32,710 nt of DNA. It comes from Nitrospiraceae bacterium. GTDB taxonomy: Bacteria > Nitrospirota > Thermodesulfovibrionia > Thermodesulfovibrionales > Dissulfurispiraceae. The notes beneath the pieces are model-generated. The model ran no database searches. It saw only the letters and a list, made by a program, of their open reading frames with translations, and was not told the DNA's origin. The stretch lies in contig JAAYUK010000123.1 of assembly GCA_012517735.1 (NCBI GenBank), positions 1 through 32,710 of the forward strand, in the 5' to 3' direction. Positions 8,300-15,351 of the stretch are shown here, piece by piece. The position numbers and the translations under genes are program-made. The stretch's first letter is position 1. Every line of letters begins with the position of its first letter.

Positions 8300-8968
8300 A
8301 TGATTATTACCAAAAAGCGCGACATGGATGCAATTCTCGACAATATCCGGAACTACCGGCATGTTTTCCTGCTCGGCTGTTCGGAGTGTGCCACGCTCTG
8401 CGCAACAGGCGGTGCCGAGCAGCTTGAGGAGATGAAAACCCTGCTGACCGCTCAGGGCAAAGAAGTTACCGGCATGTTTGTCGCAAAGACTGGCTGCCAG
8501 GTTCTGGGAACCAAGGTTGAACTGAGGCAGCATGCAGAAGCGATCAACGCCGCAGACTGCATTCTCGCCATGGCCTGCGGTGCAGGGACCCAAACCGCGG
8601 TCGAACTGTTTGAGGACAAGCCGGTGTACACAGTGAATGATACTCTTTTTCTCGGCAACATGACCCGTCTGCAGCAGTTCCATGAGCGATGCTCCCAGTG
8701 CGGCGAGTGTATTCTTGACAAAACCGGTGGTATCTGTCCGGTCACCGCATGCCCCAAAGGCATCCTGGTCGGGCCCTGCGGCGGCTGCAAGGACGGGAAG
8801 TGCGAGGTCAGCCCCGACGTCCCGTGCGCCTGGGTCAAGATATACGAGCGGATGAAGAGGATCGACCAGTTACAGGAATTCTGCAATACCATTCTGCCTC
8901 CCAAGGACTGGTCGAAAAACACAAAACCCCGAATAAGAAACGCAAAGGAGACGAAAGAGAGCCCATGA
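8300..8968 (+). CDS. metV: MetV-type zinc/iron-sulfur subunit of methylene-THF reductase
   Basis: Protein of 222 residues of the MTHFR C-terminal (MetV) family, which pairs with a small MetF in anaerobes using the Wood-Ljungdahl methyl branch; in acetogens the pair links to electron-transfer partners. It is very cysteine-rich: Cys27, Cys30 and Cys34 in LLGCSECATLC, then Cys131, 134, 137, 146, 151, 160, 163, 168 and 176, consistent with zinc and/or Fe-S binding. The start follows AAGGAG at 8289-8294. Its TGA stop overlaps the metF ATG (ATGA at 8965-8968), indicating coupled synthesis of the two subunits. The exact cofactors and electron donor cannot be read from the sequence; no hdr or mvh genes are adjacent. 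Confidence 0.9.
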   Translation: MIITKKRDMDAILDNIRNYRHVFLLGCSECATLCATGGAEQLEEMKTLLTAQGKEVTGMFVAKTGCQVLGTKVELRQHAEAINAADCILAMACGAGTQTAVELFEDKPVYTVNDTLFLGNMTRLQQFHERCSQCGECILDKTGGICPVTACPKGILVGPCGGCKDGKCEVSPDVPCAWVKIYERMKRIDQLQEFCNTILPPKDWSKNTKPRIRNAKETKESP

Positions 8969-9855
8969 GCTTACAGGAGGCACTGGAGAGCGGGAAATTT
9001 GTCGTCACCGCTGAAATCGCCCCACCCAAAGGGACCAATACCGATGAAATAAAGCATCTGCTCGATCTCTACGATGGGAGGGTCGATGCGATTAATGCAA
9101 CCGACAACCAATCCGCAGTCATGCGGATGAGTTCGCTCGCCCTCTCGAAAATAGTCCTCGATCACGGACATGAGGCTGTTGTGCAGATGACCTGCCGCGA
9201 TCGCAACCGATTGGCCCTCCAGTCGGATCTCCTTGGCGCTCATGCCCTCGGCATCAGGAATGTCGTTGCCATGACCGGCGATCATGTGATTGCCGGCGAT
9301 CACAAGCAGGCGAAACCGGTGTACGACGTCGAGTCAGTCCAGCTGTTGCAGATGATCCGCTCGCTGAATGAAGGCAGGGACATGATGGGAACGCCGTTAA
9401 AAGGCCCCACCGGGTTTTACGCCGGCGCAGTGGTAACCCCCGAAGCAAATCCGCTCGAACCGCAACTCATAAAATTTGCAAAAAAAGTCCAGGCAGGGGC
9501 CAAGTACTTCCAAACGCAGGCGATTTATGATATAACTATGTTCAACATATTTATGTCCCATGCAAGAAAAATGGGCGCCAAGGTACTGGCAGGCATCGTG
9601 GTTCTGAAAAACGAGCGGATGGCGCAGTACCTGAATGACAATATTGCGGGTATTCGGGTGCCCGCCGGGATGATCGCGGAACTGGCGGCAGCCCCCTCGA
9701 AGGCCGAAAAACTCGAAACCGGCATTCGCATGGCAGCGCGGCTGATCCGCCAGCTGAAGGAAGAACGGATATGCGACGGTATCCATATTATGGCGATCGG
9801 CATGGAAGAACGGGTGCCGGAGATCATGAAGCAGGCAGGATTACTCTCTGATTAA
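8965..9855 (+). CDS. metF: Methylenetetrahydrofolate reductase
   Basis: FAD enzyme reducing 5,10-methylene- to 5-methyl-tetrahydrofolate. With this start it has 296 residues, the usual MetF length; the frame is open further upstream to 8749, but that part lies inside metV and has no family similarity. The family's N-terminal motif appears as TAEIAPPKG with Glu17 at the catalytic position, followed by DAINATDN, VQMTCRDRNR, VVAMTGDH and the FQTQAIYD strand. The start overlaps the metV stop by four bases. 5-methyl-THF could feed methionine synthesis or a corrinoid/acetyl-CoA pathway; the MetV partner favours the anaerobic role. Confidence 0.94.
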   Translation: MSLQEALESGKFVVTAEIAPPKGTNTDEIKHLLDLYDGRVDAINATDNQSAVMRMSSLALSKIVLDHGHEAVVQMTCRDRNRLALQSDLLGAHALGIRNVVAMTGDHVIAGDHKQAKPVYDVESVQLLQMIRSLNEGRDMMGTPLKGPTGFYAGAVVTPEANPLEPQLIKFAKKVQAGAKYFQTQAIYDITMFNIFMSHARKMGAKVLAGIVVLKNERMAQYLNDNIAGIRVPAGMIAELAAAPSKAEKLETGIRMAARLIRQLKEERICDGIHIMAIGMEERVPEIMKQAGLLSD

Positions 9856-9870
9856 CGACAAGGGGTAACG

Positions 9871-11082
9871 ATGGCGAAATTCACATGGACAGCACAGGAC
9901 GGTCAGAACAAGGCTCAGAAAGGTGAAATGAGCGCCGCGAGCCGGGAAGAAGTCTTTACCGCCCTCGCGCGCAAGGGGTACCACACCATTGCGGTCGAAG
10001 AAAAAACCGGGTTGCAATTAGGCAAGAAACGGGCAAAAAAAATTACCGAAAAAGACCTTGTTGTCTTTACCCGCCAGTTCGCAACCCTTTTCAACGCCGG
10101 TATTCCGATTGTTCAAGGCCTTGATATCCTGTCAAAGCAGGCTGAAAACAAATCCCTTGGCGCAATTGTCGGCCAGGTCAAGACCGACGTTGAAACCGGC
10201 TCCACGCTTTCCGATGCGCTGAAGCGCCATCCACGGCTTTTTGATGAATTGTACGTCAACCTCGTTGCTGCGGGAGAAACAGCAGGCGTTCTCGACGACA
10301 TCCTCCAGCGGCTTGCCGTATATATCGAAAAAAACATGAAGCTGAAAAAAAAGGTCAAAGGTGCTTTGATTTATCCAGGCATTGTCATCAGTGTTGCAGT
10401 TATCGTCGTTGCCGTTATCCTGATTTTTGTCATCCCGGTCTTTTCGAAAATATTCACTGAAATGGGAGTCTTGCTCCCCCTGCCTACCCGGGTAGTTATC
10501 GGGCTGAGTGAGTTTCTTGGCGGTTGGGGTGGTTTAACAGTTGCTGTTGCGCTCATCGGCTCGGCGATTGCTGCAGTGCGATACCGGAGGACAGATCAAG
10601 GTCGCCGTGTTACCGATCGCCTCTTTCTACAACTGCCGCTGGTGGGGGAACTGCTCAAAAAAGTTGCCGTTGCCCGCTTTTCCCGCACGCTCGGAACACT
10701 TATCCAGAGCGGTGTTCCGATTCTTGATGCCCTTGAAATTTGCGGAAAATCTTCCGGAAACAAAATTGTCGAAGAAGTCATCATGGATGTACGCAAGGAG
10801 GTTGCCGCCGGGCGTACACTTGCGGAACCGTTGGCAAAAACACCCACAATATTCACCAACATGGTCGTCCAGATGGTCAATGTTGGTGAATCTACCGGCT
10901 CTCTTGATCAGATGCTCATCAAGATCGCCGATTTCTTCGAGGATGAAGTCGATAATACCGTCGCCAATCTCATGACCATGCTGGAGCCCCTGCTGATGGT
11001 TTTCCTTGGTGGCGTCATCGGCTTCATTGTTGTTGCGCTCTATCTGCCGATATTTAAGATGGGAGAGGTTCTCGGGAAATAA
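9871..11082 (+). CDS. pilC: Type IV pilus inner-membrane platform protein PilC
   Basis: PilC/GspF-family platform protein (403 residues), around which the assembly ATPase drives pilin polymerisation. The N-terminal region FTWTAQDGQNKAQKGEM is typical, followed by two T2SSF domains (about 65-190 and 270-395), each ending near hydrophobic segments; membrane spans are visible around 168-192, 215-240 and 370-395. The VNVGESTGSLD and VAAGETAGVLD motifs mark the two repeats. It follows metF by 15 bases with an AAGGGG site. No pilB or pilT is in the window, so the motor ATPases are encoded elsewhere. A bidirectional terminator follows. Confidence 0.96.
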   Translation: MAKFTWTAQDGQNKAQKGEMSAASREEVFTALARKGYHTIAVEEKTGLQLGKKRAKKITEKDLVVFTRQFATLFNAGIPIVQGLDILSKQAENKSLGAIVGQVKTDVETGSTLSDALKRHPRLFDELYVNLVAAGETAGVLDDILQRLAVYIEKNMKLKKKVKGALIYPGIVISVAVIVVAVILIFVIPVFSKIFTEMGVLLPLPTRVVIGLSEFLGGWGGLTVAVALIGSAIAAVRYRRTDQGRRVTDRLFLQLPLVGELLKKVAVARFSRTLGTLIQSGVPILDALEICGKSSGNKIVEEVIMDVRKEVAAGRTLAEPLAKTPTIFTNMVVQMVNVGESTGSLDQMLIKIADFFEDEVDNTVANLMTMLEPLLMVFLGGVIGFIVVALYLPIFKMGEVLGK

Positions 11083-11101
11083 CTGACCATGCAATATCGC
11101 A

Positions 11102-11142
11102 AAAAGGCCCCTGAAGAAAAGCTTACGCTTCAGGGGCCTTTT
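11102..11142. terminator. Bidirectional terminator between pilC and pilR
   Basis: A perfect 15-bp inverted repeat (AAAAGGCCCCTGAAG at 11102-11116 and its complement at 11128-11142, 11-base loop) has A/T runs on both sides, so it can terminate both convergent transcripts. Its right arm also encodes the last residues of PilR (KAPEA). Confidence 0.88.
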
Positions 11143-12469
11143 GTTTCGCCAGCCGGTATCTGAACTCCCGGAAAGTCAGACCAAGCAGCTCTGCTGCCTT
11201 GGTTTTGTTTCCTTTGGTCATGGCAAGCGCCCGGTGCAAATACGAACGCTCCATTTCCGCAAGAAATTCATCAAGAGAAAAACCACTGGACGGCAATTCT
11301 GCGGCACCACTGCTTGCCAAGGGCTGTGGAGGCATGTCTGACCGCCTCAGCACGCCTCCTTCAGAAAGAATGACCTCACGTTCGATCAGGTTCTTGAGTT
11401 CACGGACATTGCCGCGCAGTTCATGATGCACGATAAAATCCATAAAACTGGGGTCGATACGTTCAATTCTCTTTTCAAACTTTTGAGCAAAGAACTTCAC
11501 AAAATGATTCACCAGTAACGGGATATCCTCACGACGCTCGCGCAGTGATGGCAATGTCAGTTCAAACGTAGCGAGTCGATAAAAGAGATCTTCCCGGAAG
11601 TCTCCCTTGGCAAGCAGCTCGGTAACCAGACGGTTTGTCGCAGCAATCACCCGCACATCAACATCCCGCTCCACCCCGCTCCCGAGCGGCCGGATTTTCT
11701 TATCTTCGAGAAATCGGAGCAGTTTTGCCTGCAACCCCAGCGGCATTTCGCCAATCTCATCCAGAAAAAGCGTTCCCCTGTGCGCCTCTTCAATCAAGCC
11801 ACGCTTGGTCGTATACGCCCCCGTAAAAGCACCCTTCGCATAGCCGAACAGTTCGCTTTCGAGCAGTTCGCCCGGCAGACTCGCACAGTTAATCGCAATC
11901 ATGGGCTCAGCCCCACGGCGGCTTTTCTCATGAATAGCCTTTGCCACCAGTTCTTTGCCCGTGCCGCTCTCGCCGATAATAAGCACATTGGAATCAAACG
12001 GCGCTATCTTGTCGATCACGGCAAAGACCCGCCGCATCGCGTCAGATTTGCCGATGAGGCTCTGATATTCATCCGCATACTGTTGAAGGGTTCGTACCTT
12101 TTTTTCGAGCTGCAGACGCTCGACAACATTCCGGACGACCATTCTGATTTCGTCAATATTGAACGGTTTTGTCATGTAATCAAGAGCTCCGGCTTTCATC
12201 GCCTCAATCGCTGTTTCAGCCGTTGCAAAGGCAGTAACCATCAATACTACCGTAGCGGACCGCTCCTCTTTGAGTGCCCGCAACACATCAATACCCGATC
12301 CGTCAGGCAGCCGCATATCGACAATCGCAAGATCATAAATGTTAGTTTTCGCTGCCTCCAGAGCATCCACAACAGTGGAGACCGTATCAACCACAGGTAT
12401 CTGTTCAAGCAGCAACCGCTTCAGGACCTTTCTGATATTTGGCTCGTCATCGACAATCAGTGCTCTCAT
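11123..12469 (-). CDS. pilR: Sigma-54-dependent response regulator, PilR-like
   Basis: NtrC-class activator of 448 residues: receiver domain (1-115) with phospho-acceptor Asp51 and Lys101, AAA+ domain with Walker A GESGTGKE (166-173), the sigma-54 contact loop GAFTGA (213-218) and Walker B LFLDEIG (234-240), then a C-terminal Fis-type HTH (KTKAAELLGLTFREFRYRL). The start at 12469 is chosen because GGAGGAG lies just upstream and MRALIVDDE is a normal receiver N-terminus; the frame extends to 12532 inside pilS. Only one base separates it from the pilS stop. Between pilC and the pilin, with a sigma-54 site ahead of the pilin, it is most likely the pilin activator. Confidence 0.93.
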   Translation of the reverse strand: MRALIVDDEPNIRKVLKRLLLEQIPVVDTVSTVVDALEAAKTNIYDLAIVDMRLPDGSGIDVLRALKEERSATVVLMVTAFATAETAIEAMKAGALDYMTKPFNIDEIRMVVRNVVERLQLEKKVRTLQQYADEYQSLIGKSDAMRRVFAVIDKIAPFDSNVLIIGESGTGKELVAKAIHEKSRRGAEPMIAINCASLPGELLESELFGYAKGAFTGAYTTKRGLIEEAHRGTLFLDEIGEMPLGLQAKLLRFLEDKKIRPLGSGVERDVDVRVIAATNRLVTELLAKGDFREDLFYRLATFELTLPSLRERREDIPLLVNHFVKFFAQKFEKRIERIDPSFMDFIVHHELRGNVRELKNLIEREVILSEGGVLRRSDMPPQPLASSGAAELPSSGFSLDEFLAEMERSYLHRALAMTKGNKTKAAELLGLTFREFRYRLAKQKAPEA

Positions 12470-12470
12470 C

Positions 12471-13640
12471 TCACTCCTCCACCGGCAATATGACGGAACA
12501 TCGTGCTCCCCCCAATCTGATAGCATCATCAAACATGATCAATCCCTGATATCCAGTGACTATCCGATAGGCAATAGCAAGACCAAGACCGGTTCCTTTC
12601 GGCTTTGTCGTCACAAACGGTTCAAAAATCCGATCACGATCATTCACCGGGATACCGGGGCCATCGTCTTCCACCTCGATCAGCACCCGTTTCCCCGTAT
12701 CGCCGGTGGCGTCCGGCAGCATCCTCACTGATACCGTAACCTCCACCCGCGATTGAGCTGCTTCCAAGGCATTTTTGATCACATTCATGAATACCACTTC
12801 CAGGAAGGTCCGGTTGGCACGAACGAGACCATCCTCAATCACCTCGACAGTATAGTGTTTGTCGCTGAAAGGCAGACCGAGACTTTCAATGACCTTCCGA
12901 ACAGAAAGCAGATCTGTCGGCGCTTCCGAAGGTCGTGAGTAAATCAGAAAATCCTCAACAAGCCGTGACAAGCGCTCAGTTTCTGCCCTCAACATCTCGA
13001 CCAGTTCAGGATCGCAGCTGCCCTCACGAAGAAACTGCACGGATGCGGAGATCGAAGCAAGCGGGTTGCGCAATTCATGTGCAAGATCGGCACTGACCCG
13101 GAAAAGTCGCTCATACCCCTGCATGCGGGCACGCTCTTCTTCAAGACGTCTGATATACACATCCTGACGTTCAATGCGCTCCTTCAATCCATGTCCGGCA
13201 AGCGTAATCACAAAAAATGCAAACCCGTGCAATGCCGGATCCAGCAATGCCCCTTGTTCAGTTCTCCCTCCATATATGTATACAACAGTTGCATACAAAG
13301 CGATTGCAACGGTCGGGAACAAAAAACTGCGGCGCGTACTGATAACCAGTGACGAGAAAAAGATCGGGAAGAGGTAGATCAGTGTCAGAAATGACGAGAG
13401 CCGGAAGGTGAGATATACCACTGCAGTGACAAAGACAATATCGAACAGAAAATCGAAATAGTTGATCTTCTGCGCTGAAGTAACCAGACGAATAAACACA
13501 ATGAACACGTATATCAGGACAACCCATAAAAGACGCGGGCTGGCGGTAAGAAAACCGGTCATCTGAAGCGGCAGCAACAGAGCAAGGCCAAACAGCAACC
13601 TGCCAACCATGTAATAATTGAATAAAAGCTTTATGTACAT
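12471..13640 (-). CDS. pilS: Membrane sensor histidine kinase, PilS-like
   Basis: Sensor kinase of 389 residues, partner of the downstream PilR. The N-terminal third has six hydrophobic spans (about 11-31, 37-53, 64-81, 84-100, 106-124, 138-152), as in PilS. A charged, helical linker (153-180) leads to the dimerisation box SADLAHELRNPLASI with His188, then an HATPase domain with NVIKNALEAA (N box), DDGPGIP (G1) and GTGLGLA (G2). Only about 35 residues separate the last span from the H box, so the PAS domain known in Pseudomonas PilS appears to be missing. No Shine-Dalgarno site precedes the ATG at 13640; a promoter-like pair predicts an almost leaderless mRNA. Divergent from the pilin. Confidence 0.92.
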   Translation of the reverse strand: MYIKLLFNYYMVGRLLFGLALLLPLQMTGFLTASPRLLWVVLIYVFIVFIRLVTSAQKINYFDFLFDIVFVTAVVYLTFRLSSFLTLIYLFPIFFSSLVISTRRSFLFPTVAIALYATVVYIYGGRTEQGALLDPALHGFAFFVITLAGHGLKERIERQDVYIRRLEEERARMQGYERLFRVSADLAHELRNPLASISASVQFLREGSCDPELVEMLRAETERLSRLVEDFLIYSRPSEAPTDLLSVRKVIESLGLPFSDKHYTVEVIEDGLVRANRTFLEVVFMNVIKNALEAAQSRVEVTVSVRMLPDATGDTGKRVLIEVEDDGPGIPVNDRDRIFEPFVTTKPKGTGLGLAIAYRIVTGYQGLIMFDDAIRLGGARCSVILPVEE

Positions 13641-13646
13641 GGCTAA

Positions 13647-13675
13647 AGCTTAATGTATGTGACGATTTTTGTCAA
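13647..13675 (-). promoter_or_regulatory. Possible pilS-pilR promoter
   Basis: On the minus strand a perfect TTGACA (13675-13670) is 17 bases from TAAGCT (13652-13647). The -10 is weak, and the predicted start falls at or next to the pilS ATG (13640). The -35 lies inside the palindrome at 13658-13699, so a protein bound there would affect this promoter. Confidence 0.4.
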
Positions 13676-13699
13676 CCTTGACTGACAAAATATGTCACA
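13658..13699. promoter_or_regulatory. TGTCA-rich palindrome, candidate PilR binding region
   Basis: Two 17-base arms (13658-13674 and 13683-13699) match as an inverted repeat at 14 of 17 positions, separated by 8 bases. Each arm has an outer TGTGAC and an inner TTTTGTCA in opposite orientation; a further GTCAA-CC-TTGAC palindrome sits at 13671-13682. From memory of the family, Pseudomonas PilR binds repeated TGTC-type motifs upstream of the pilin promoter. Relative to the sigma-54 start point expected near 13797, the sites lie at about -98 to -139, the normal distance for an enhancer. Binding itself is inferred. Confidence 0.6.
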
Positions 13700-13770
13700 A
13701 AACAGAATAACCATCTCGATTCATTCAACTTTATCTTTGTTTTTCAATGATCATCAGAAAAGTTGCAGGA

Positions 13771-13786
13771 TGGTATGCAATGTGCT
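13771..13786 (+). promoter_or_regulatory. Sigma-54 (-24/-12) promoter of the pilin
   Basis: TGGTATGCAATGTGCT has the invariant GG (13772-13773) and GC (13784-13785) separated by exactly 10 bases, and matches TGGCAC-N5-TTGCW at most positions. It lies 115 bases ahead of the pilin start, on the pilin strand, next to a gene for a GAFTGA-containing activator. A leader of about 100 bases is expected; within it GGTGAG (13818-13823) and CTCACC (13847-13852) could form a stem. Confidence 0.72.
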
Positions 13787-13900
13787 ATGATTGAAGTCGT
13801 AAATTCTGGGAACAGGAGGTGAGAGGATTTCGGTTTCCGGAGCCGGCTCACCGGCAGGTGAATATGGAGCAGTACTACACCAACCAAAAGGAGGCAACGC

Positions 13901-14128
13901 ATGTTTCAAGCAATCCACAAAATGAGAAAGGGTGACCAGAAGGGGTTCACGCTCGTCGAGCTTCTGGTTGTTGTCGCGATCATCGCCATTCTGGCAGCTA
14001 TCGCAATCCCGCAGTTCTCCGAGTATCGCAAGAAAGCCTACAACTCAGCGGCGGAGAGCGATCTGAGAAACTTCAAGACTGCCATGGAAGCCGCGTATGT
14101 AGATTCCCAGCAGTATCCGGCACTTTAA
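13901..14128 (+). CDS. pilA: Short type IVa pilin, e-pilin-like PilA
   Basis: Prepilin of 75 residues with a 15-residue leader ending in Gly, cleaved before Phe1 of the mature protein ([13 protein letters not shown], with Glu5). The mature pilin is only 60 residues: essentially the N-terminal helix with no globular C-terminal domain, as in Geobacter sulfurreducens PilA. The shared segments [20 protein letters not shown] and [10 protein letters not shown] are unmistakable. Aromatic residues are Phe1, Phe24, Tyr27, Tyr32, Phe43, Tyr51 and Tyr57; six of these positions are aromatic in the Geobacter protein, and Phe43 is extra. AAGGAGG precedes the start, and a second Met at residue 8 could give a shorter preprotein. 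Conductivity is not proven by sequence. The next gene, 17 bases on, is its probable partner. Confidence 0.94.
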   Translation: MFQAIHKMRKGDQKGFTLVELLVVVAIIAILAAIAIPQFSEYRKKAYNSAAESDLRNFKTAMEAAYVDSQQYPAL

Positions 14129-14145
14129 TTAGGGAGGACATGGAT

Positions 14146-14493
14146 ATGAAAAAAGCATTCATTGTAATCATGGTCATAGCTTTCTCTCTGGTATCTTCAA
14201 TGGCATTTGCAGCTTCTATTACGCAGGCAACTACCCTTGGTCTTATTCCGTATTCACCGTCCGCCAAAGTAGGCGTTTCGGCTGCCTCTGCTAACCTTTC
14301 ATACTGTGCAGCTTCCTGCCATGTCTCCGGTTCGTTCCAGTACGGAACATGTGGCGGTTCCGGCATTACCGGCACGTACAATGATACCGCCAAGATCTAC
14401 AAAGGCACCATTCCGACCCAGGACGCCAATGCGACTGTCTGCGCACCGACAAGTCAGACTTCCGCTACGTCACTCTCTGGTACTTTTCAGTAA
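14146..14493 (+). CDS. Small secreted protein, PilA-C/Spc-like pilin partner
   Basis: Protein of 115 residues with a clear signal peptide (about 1-22, ending SSMAFA). The mature part is small, Ser/Thr/Gly/Ala-rich and predicted beta, with Cys54, Cys58, Cys69 and Cys99, probably forming disulfides. The start at 14146 is preferred over the in-frame ATG at 14140 because GGAGG (14133-14137) is then 8 bases away rather than 2. In Geobacter the gene directly after the short pilin encodes the pilin's missing globular part (PilA-C, Spc). Position, size, signal peptide and a pattern of spaced Tyr/Gly/His residues (YCAASCHVSG, QYGTC, AKIYKG) suggest the same role here. Similarity is judged by eye, so this is inference. 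CAASCH is CX3CH, not the standard CX2CH heme motif. Confidence 0.6.
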   Translation: MKKAFIVIMVIAFSLVSSMAFAASITQATTLGLIPYSPSAKVGVSAASANLSYCAASCHVSGSFQYGTCGGSGITGTYNDTAKIYKGTIPTQDANATVCAPTSQTSATSLSGTFQ

Positions 14494-14516
14494 TATCTGC
14501 TGATCTTGTTTTGCCT

Positions 14517-14552
14517 GAGAGAGGGTTGACAGCCGTCAACCCTCTCTCTTTT
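14517..14552 (+). terminator. Terminator after the pilin pair
   Basis: A perfect 14-bp stem (GAGAGAGGGTTGAC with its complement, 4-base loop AGCC) is followed by a T-rich tract (CTTTT). It ends the sigma-54 pilin transcript, and the next gene starts only 10 bases later, so the export cluster depends on read-through or an internal promoter. Leaky termination would keep pilin expression well above the cluster's. Confidence 0.88.
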
Positions 14553-14562
14553 AATAGAGAAC

Positions 14563-15351
14563 ATGAAAAACATTCTCAGGATAACCATTCTCGGCATCAT
14601 GCGCGACCGGGTGTTTCACGGCATCACCGTTGCCGCGCTCGTATTCGGTCTGGTCCCGGTCATCAGCCAGCTCTCGATGCGACAGGTAACGGAACTTGCG
14701 CTCACGCTCTCGCTCTCGCTGACCTCGTTTCTGCTTCTGCTGCTCTCGGTTTTTCTGGGCGGAGTGTCTCTCTGGAAGGACATCGACCGGAGGTATGCAT
14801 ACAGCATTCTCGGACTTCCTCTGCGGCGCAGCGACTATGTGCTCGGCAAATACCTGGGCATTGTTTCGTTTATTCTCCTGACGGCAACAGTGCTCGGCAT
14901 CGTCGGAGCGCTTTTTTCGTATTCAGCCATTGGCGTCTATCCGCCCAATCGACCAGTCCTCTGGGAAAACTATGTGTATGCCATTTTTTTTGACGTTCTG
15001 AAATATGCGCTCCTTGTCAGCTTTGCGTTTCTCTTTTCAACGATCAGCACTTCATTTTTCCTGCCGATGTTCGGCGCAGTCTGTATCTTCTTTGTCGGCT
15101 CCTCGTCGCAGGAAGCATATAACTATGTGAACTCCCCGGAGGCAGCAGCCTTGCATCCGGCAGCCAAGAGCGCGATAACCGCACTCTACTATGTGCTGCC
15201 CAATTTCGGTGCGTTCGATTTCAAAACCAACGCCATCTATTCCATACCCATGGATTATCAGGGTCTCATGCTGACCTTTGTCTATTTCTGTTGCTACGTT
15301 TCGATTGTCCTTGGATTGGCCGTTATTCTCTTCAACCGCAGGCAGCTATGA
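14563..15351 (+). CDS. ABC-2 type transporter permease
   Basis: Hydrophobic protein of 262 residues with about six membrane spans (20-38, 50-68, 97-118, 137-160, 168-182, 234-256) and the cytoplasmic motif DIDRRYAYSILGLPLRRSDYVLGKYLG after span 2, typical of ABC-2 permeases in which ATPase and permease are separate. The matching ATPase is probably the gene at 16217, two genes on. The substrate is unknown. The stop overlaps the next start (ATGA at 15348-15351). It is the first gene of a tightly packed run extending to 21136. Its Shine-Dalgarno is weak and it begins directly behind a strong terminator. Confidence 0.85.
   Translation: MKNILRITILGIMRDRVFHGITVAALVFGLVPVISQLSMRQVTELALTLSLSLTSFLLLLLSVFLGGVSLWKDIDRRYAYSILGLPLRRSDYVLGKYLGIVSFILLTATVLGIVGALFSYSAIGVYPPNRPVLWENYVYAIFFDVLKYALLVSFAFLFSTISTSFFLPMFGAVCIFFVGSSSQEAYNYVNSPEAAALHPAAKSAITALYYVLPNFGAFDFKTNAIYSIPMDYQGLMLTFVYFCCYVSIVLGLAVILFNRRQL

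Noticed and set aside
13797-13900. Cyclic-di-GMP (GEMM) or other known riboswitch in the pilin leader
   Set aside because: A GGTGAG/CTCACC stem is possible, but the conserved GEMM core sequences are not present.
14305-14322. c-type heme site in the pilin partner protein
   Set aside because: The motif is CAASCH (three residues between the cysteines), not CX2CH; disulfide use is simpler, so it is not annotated as a cytochrome.
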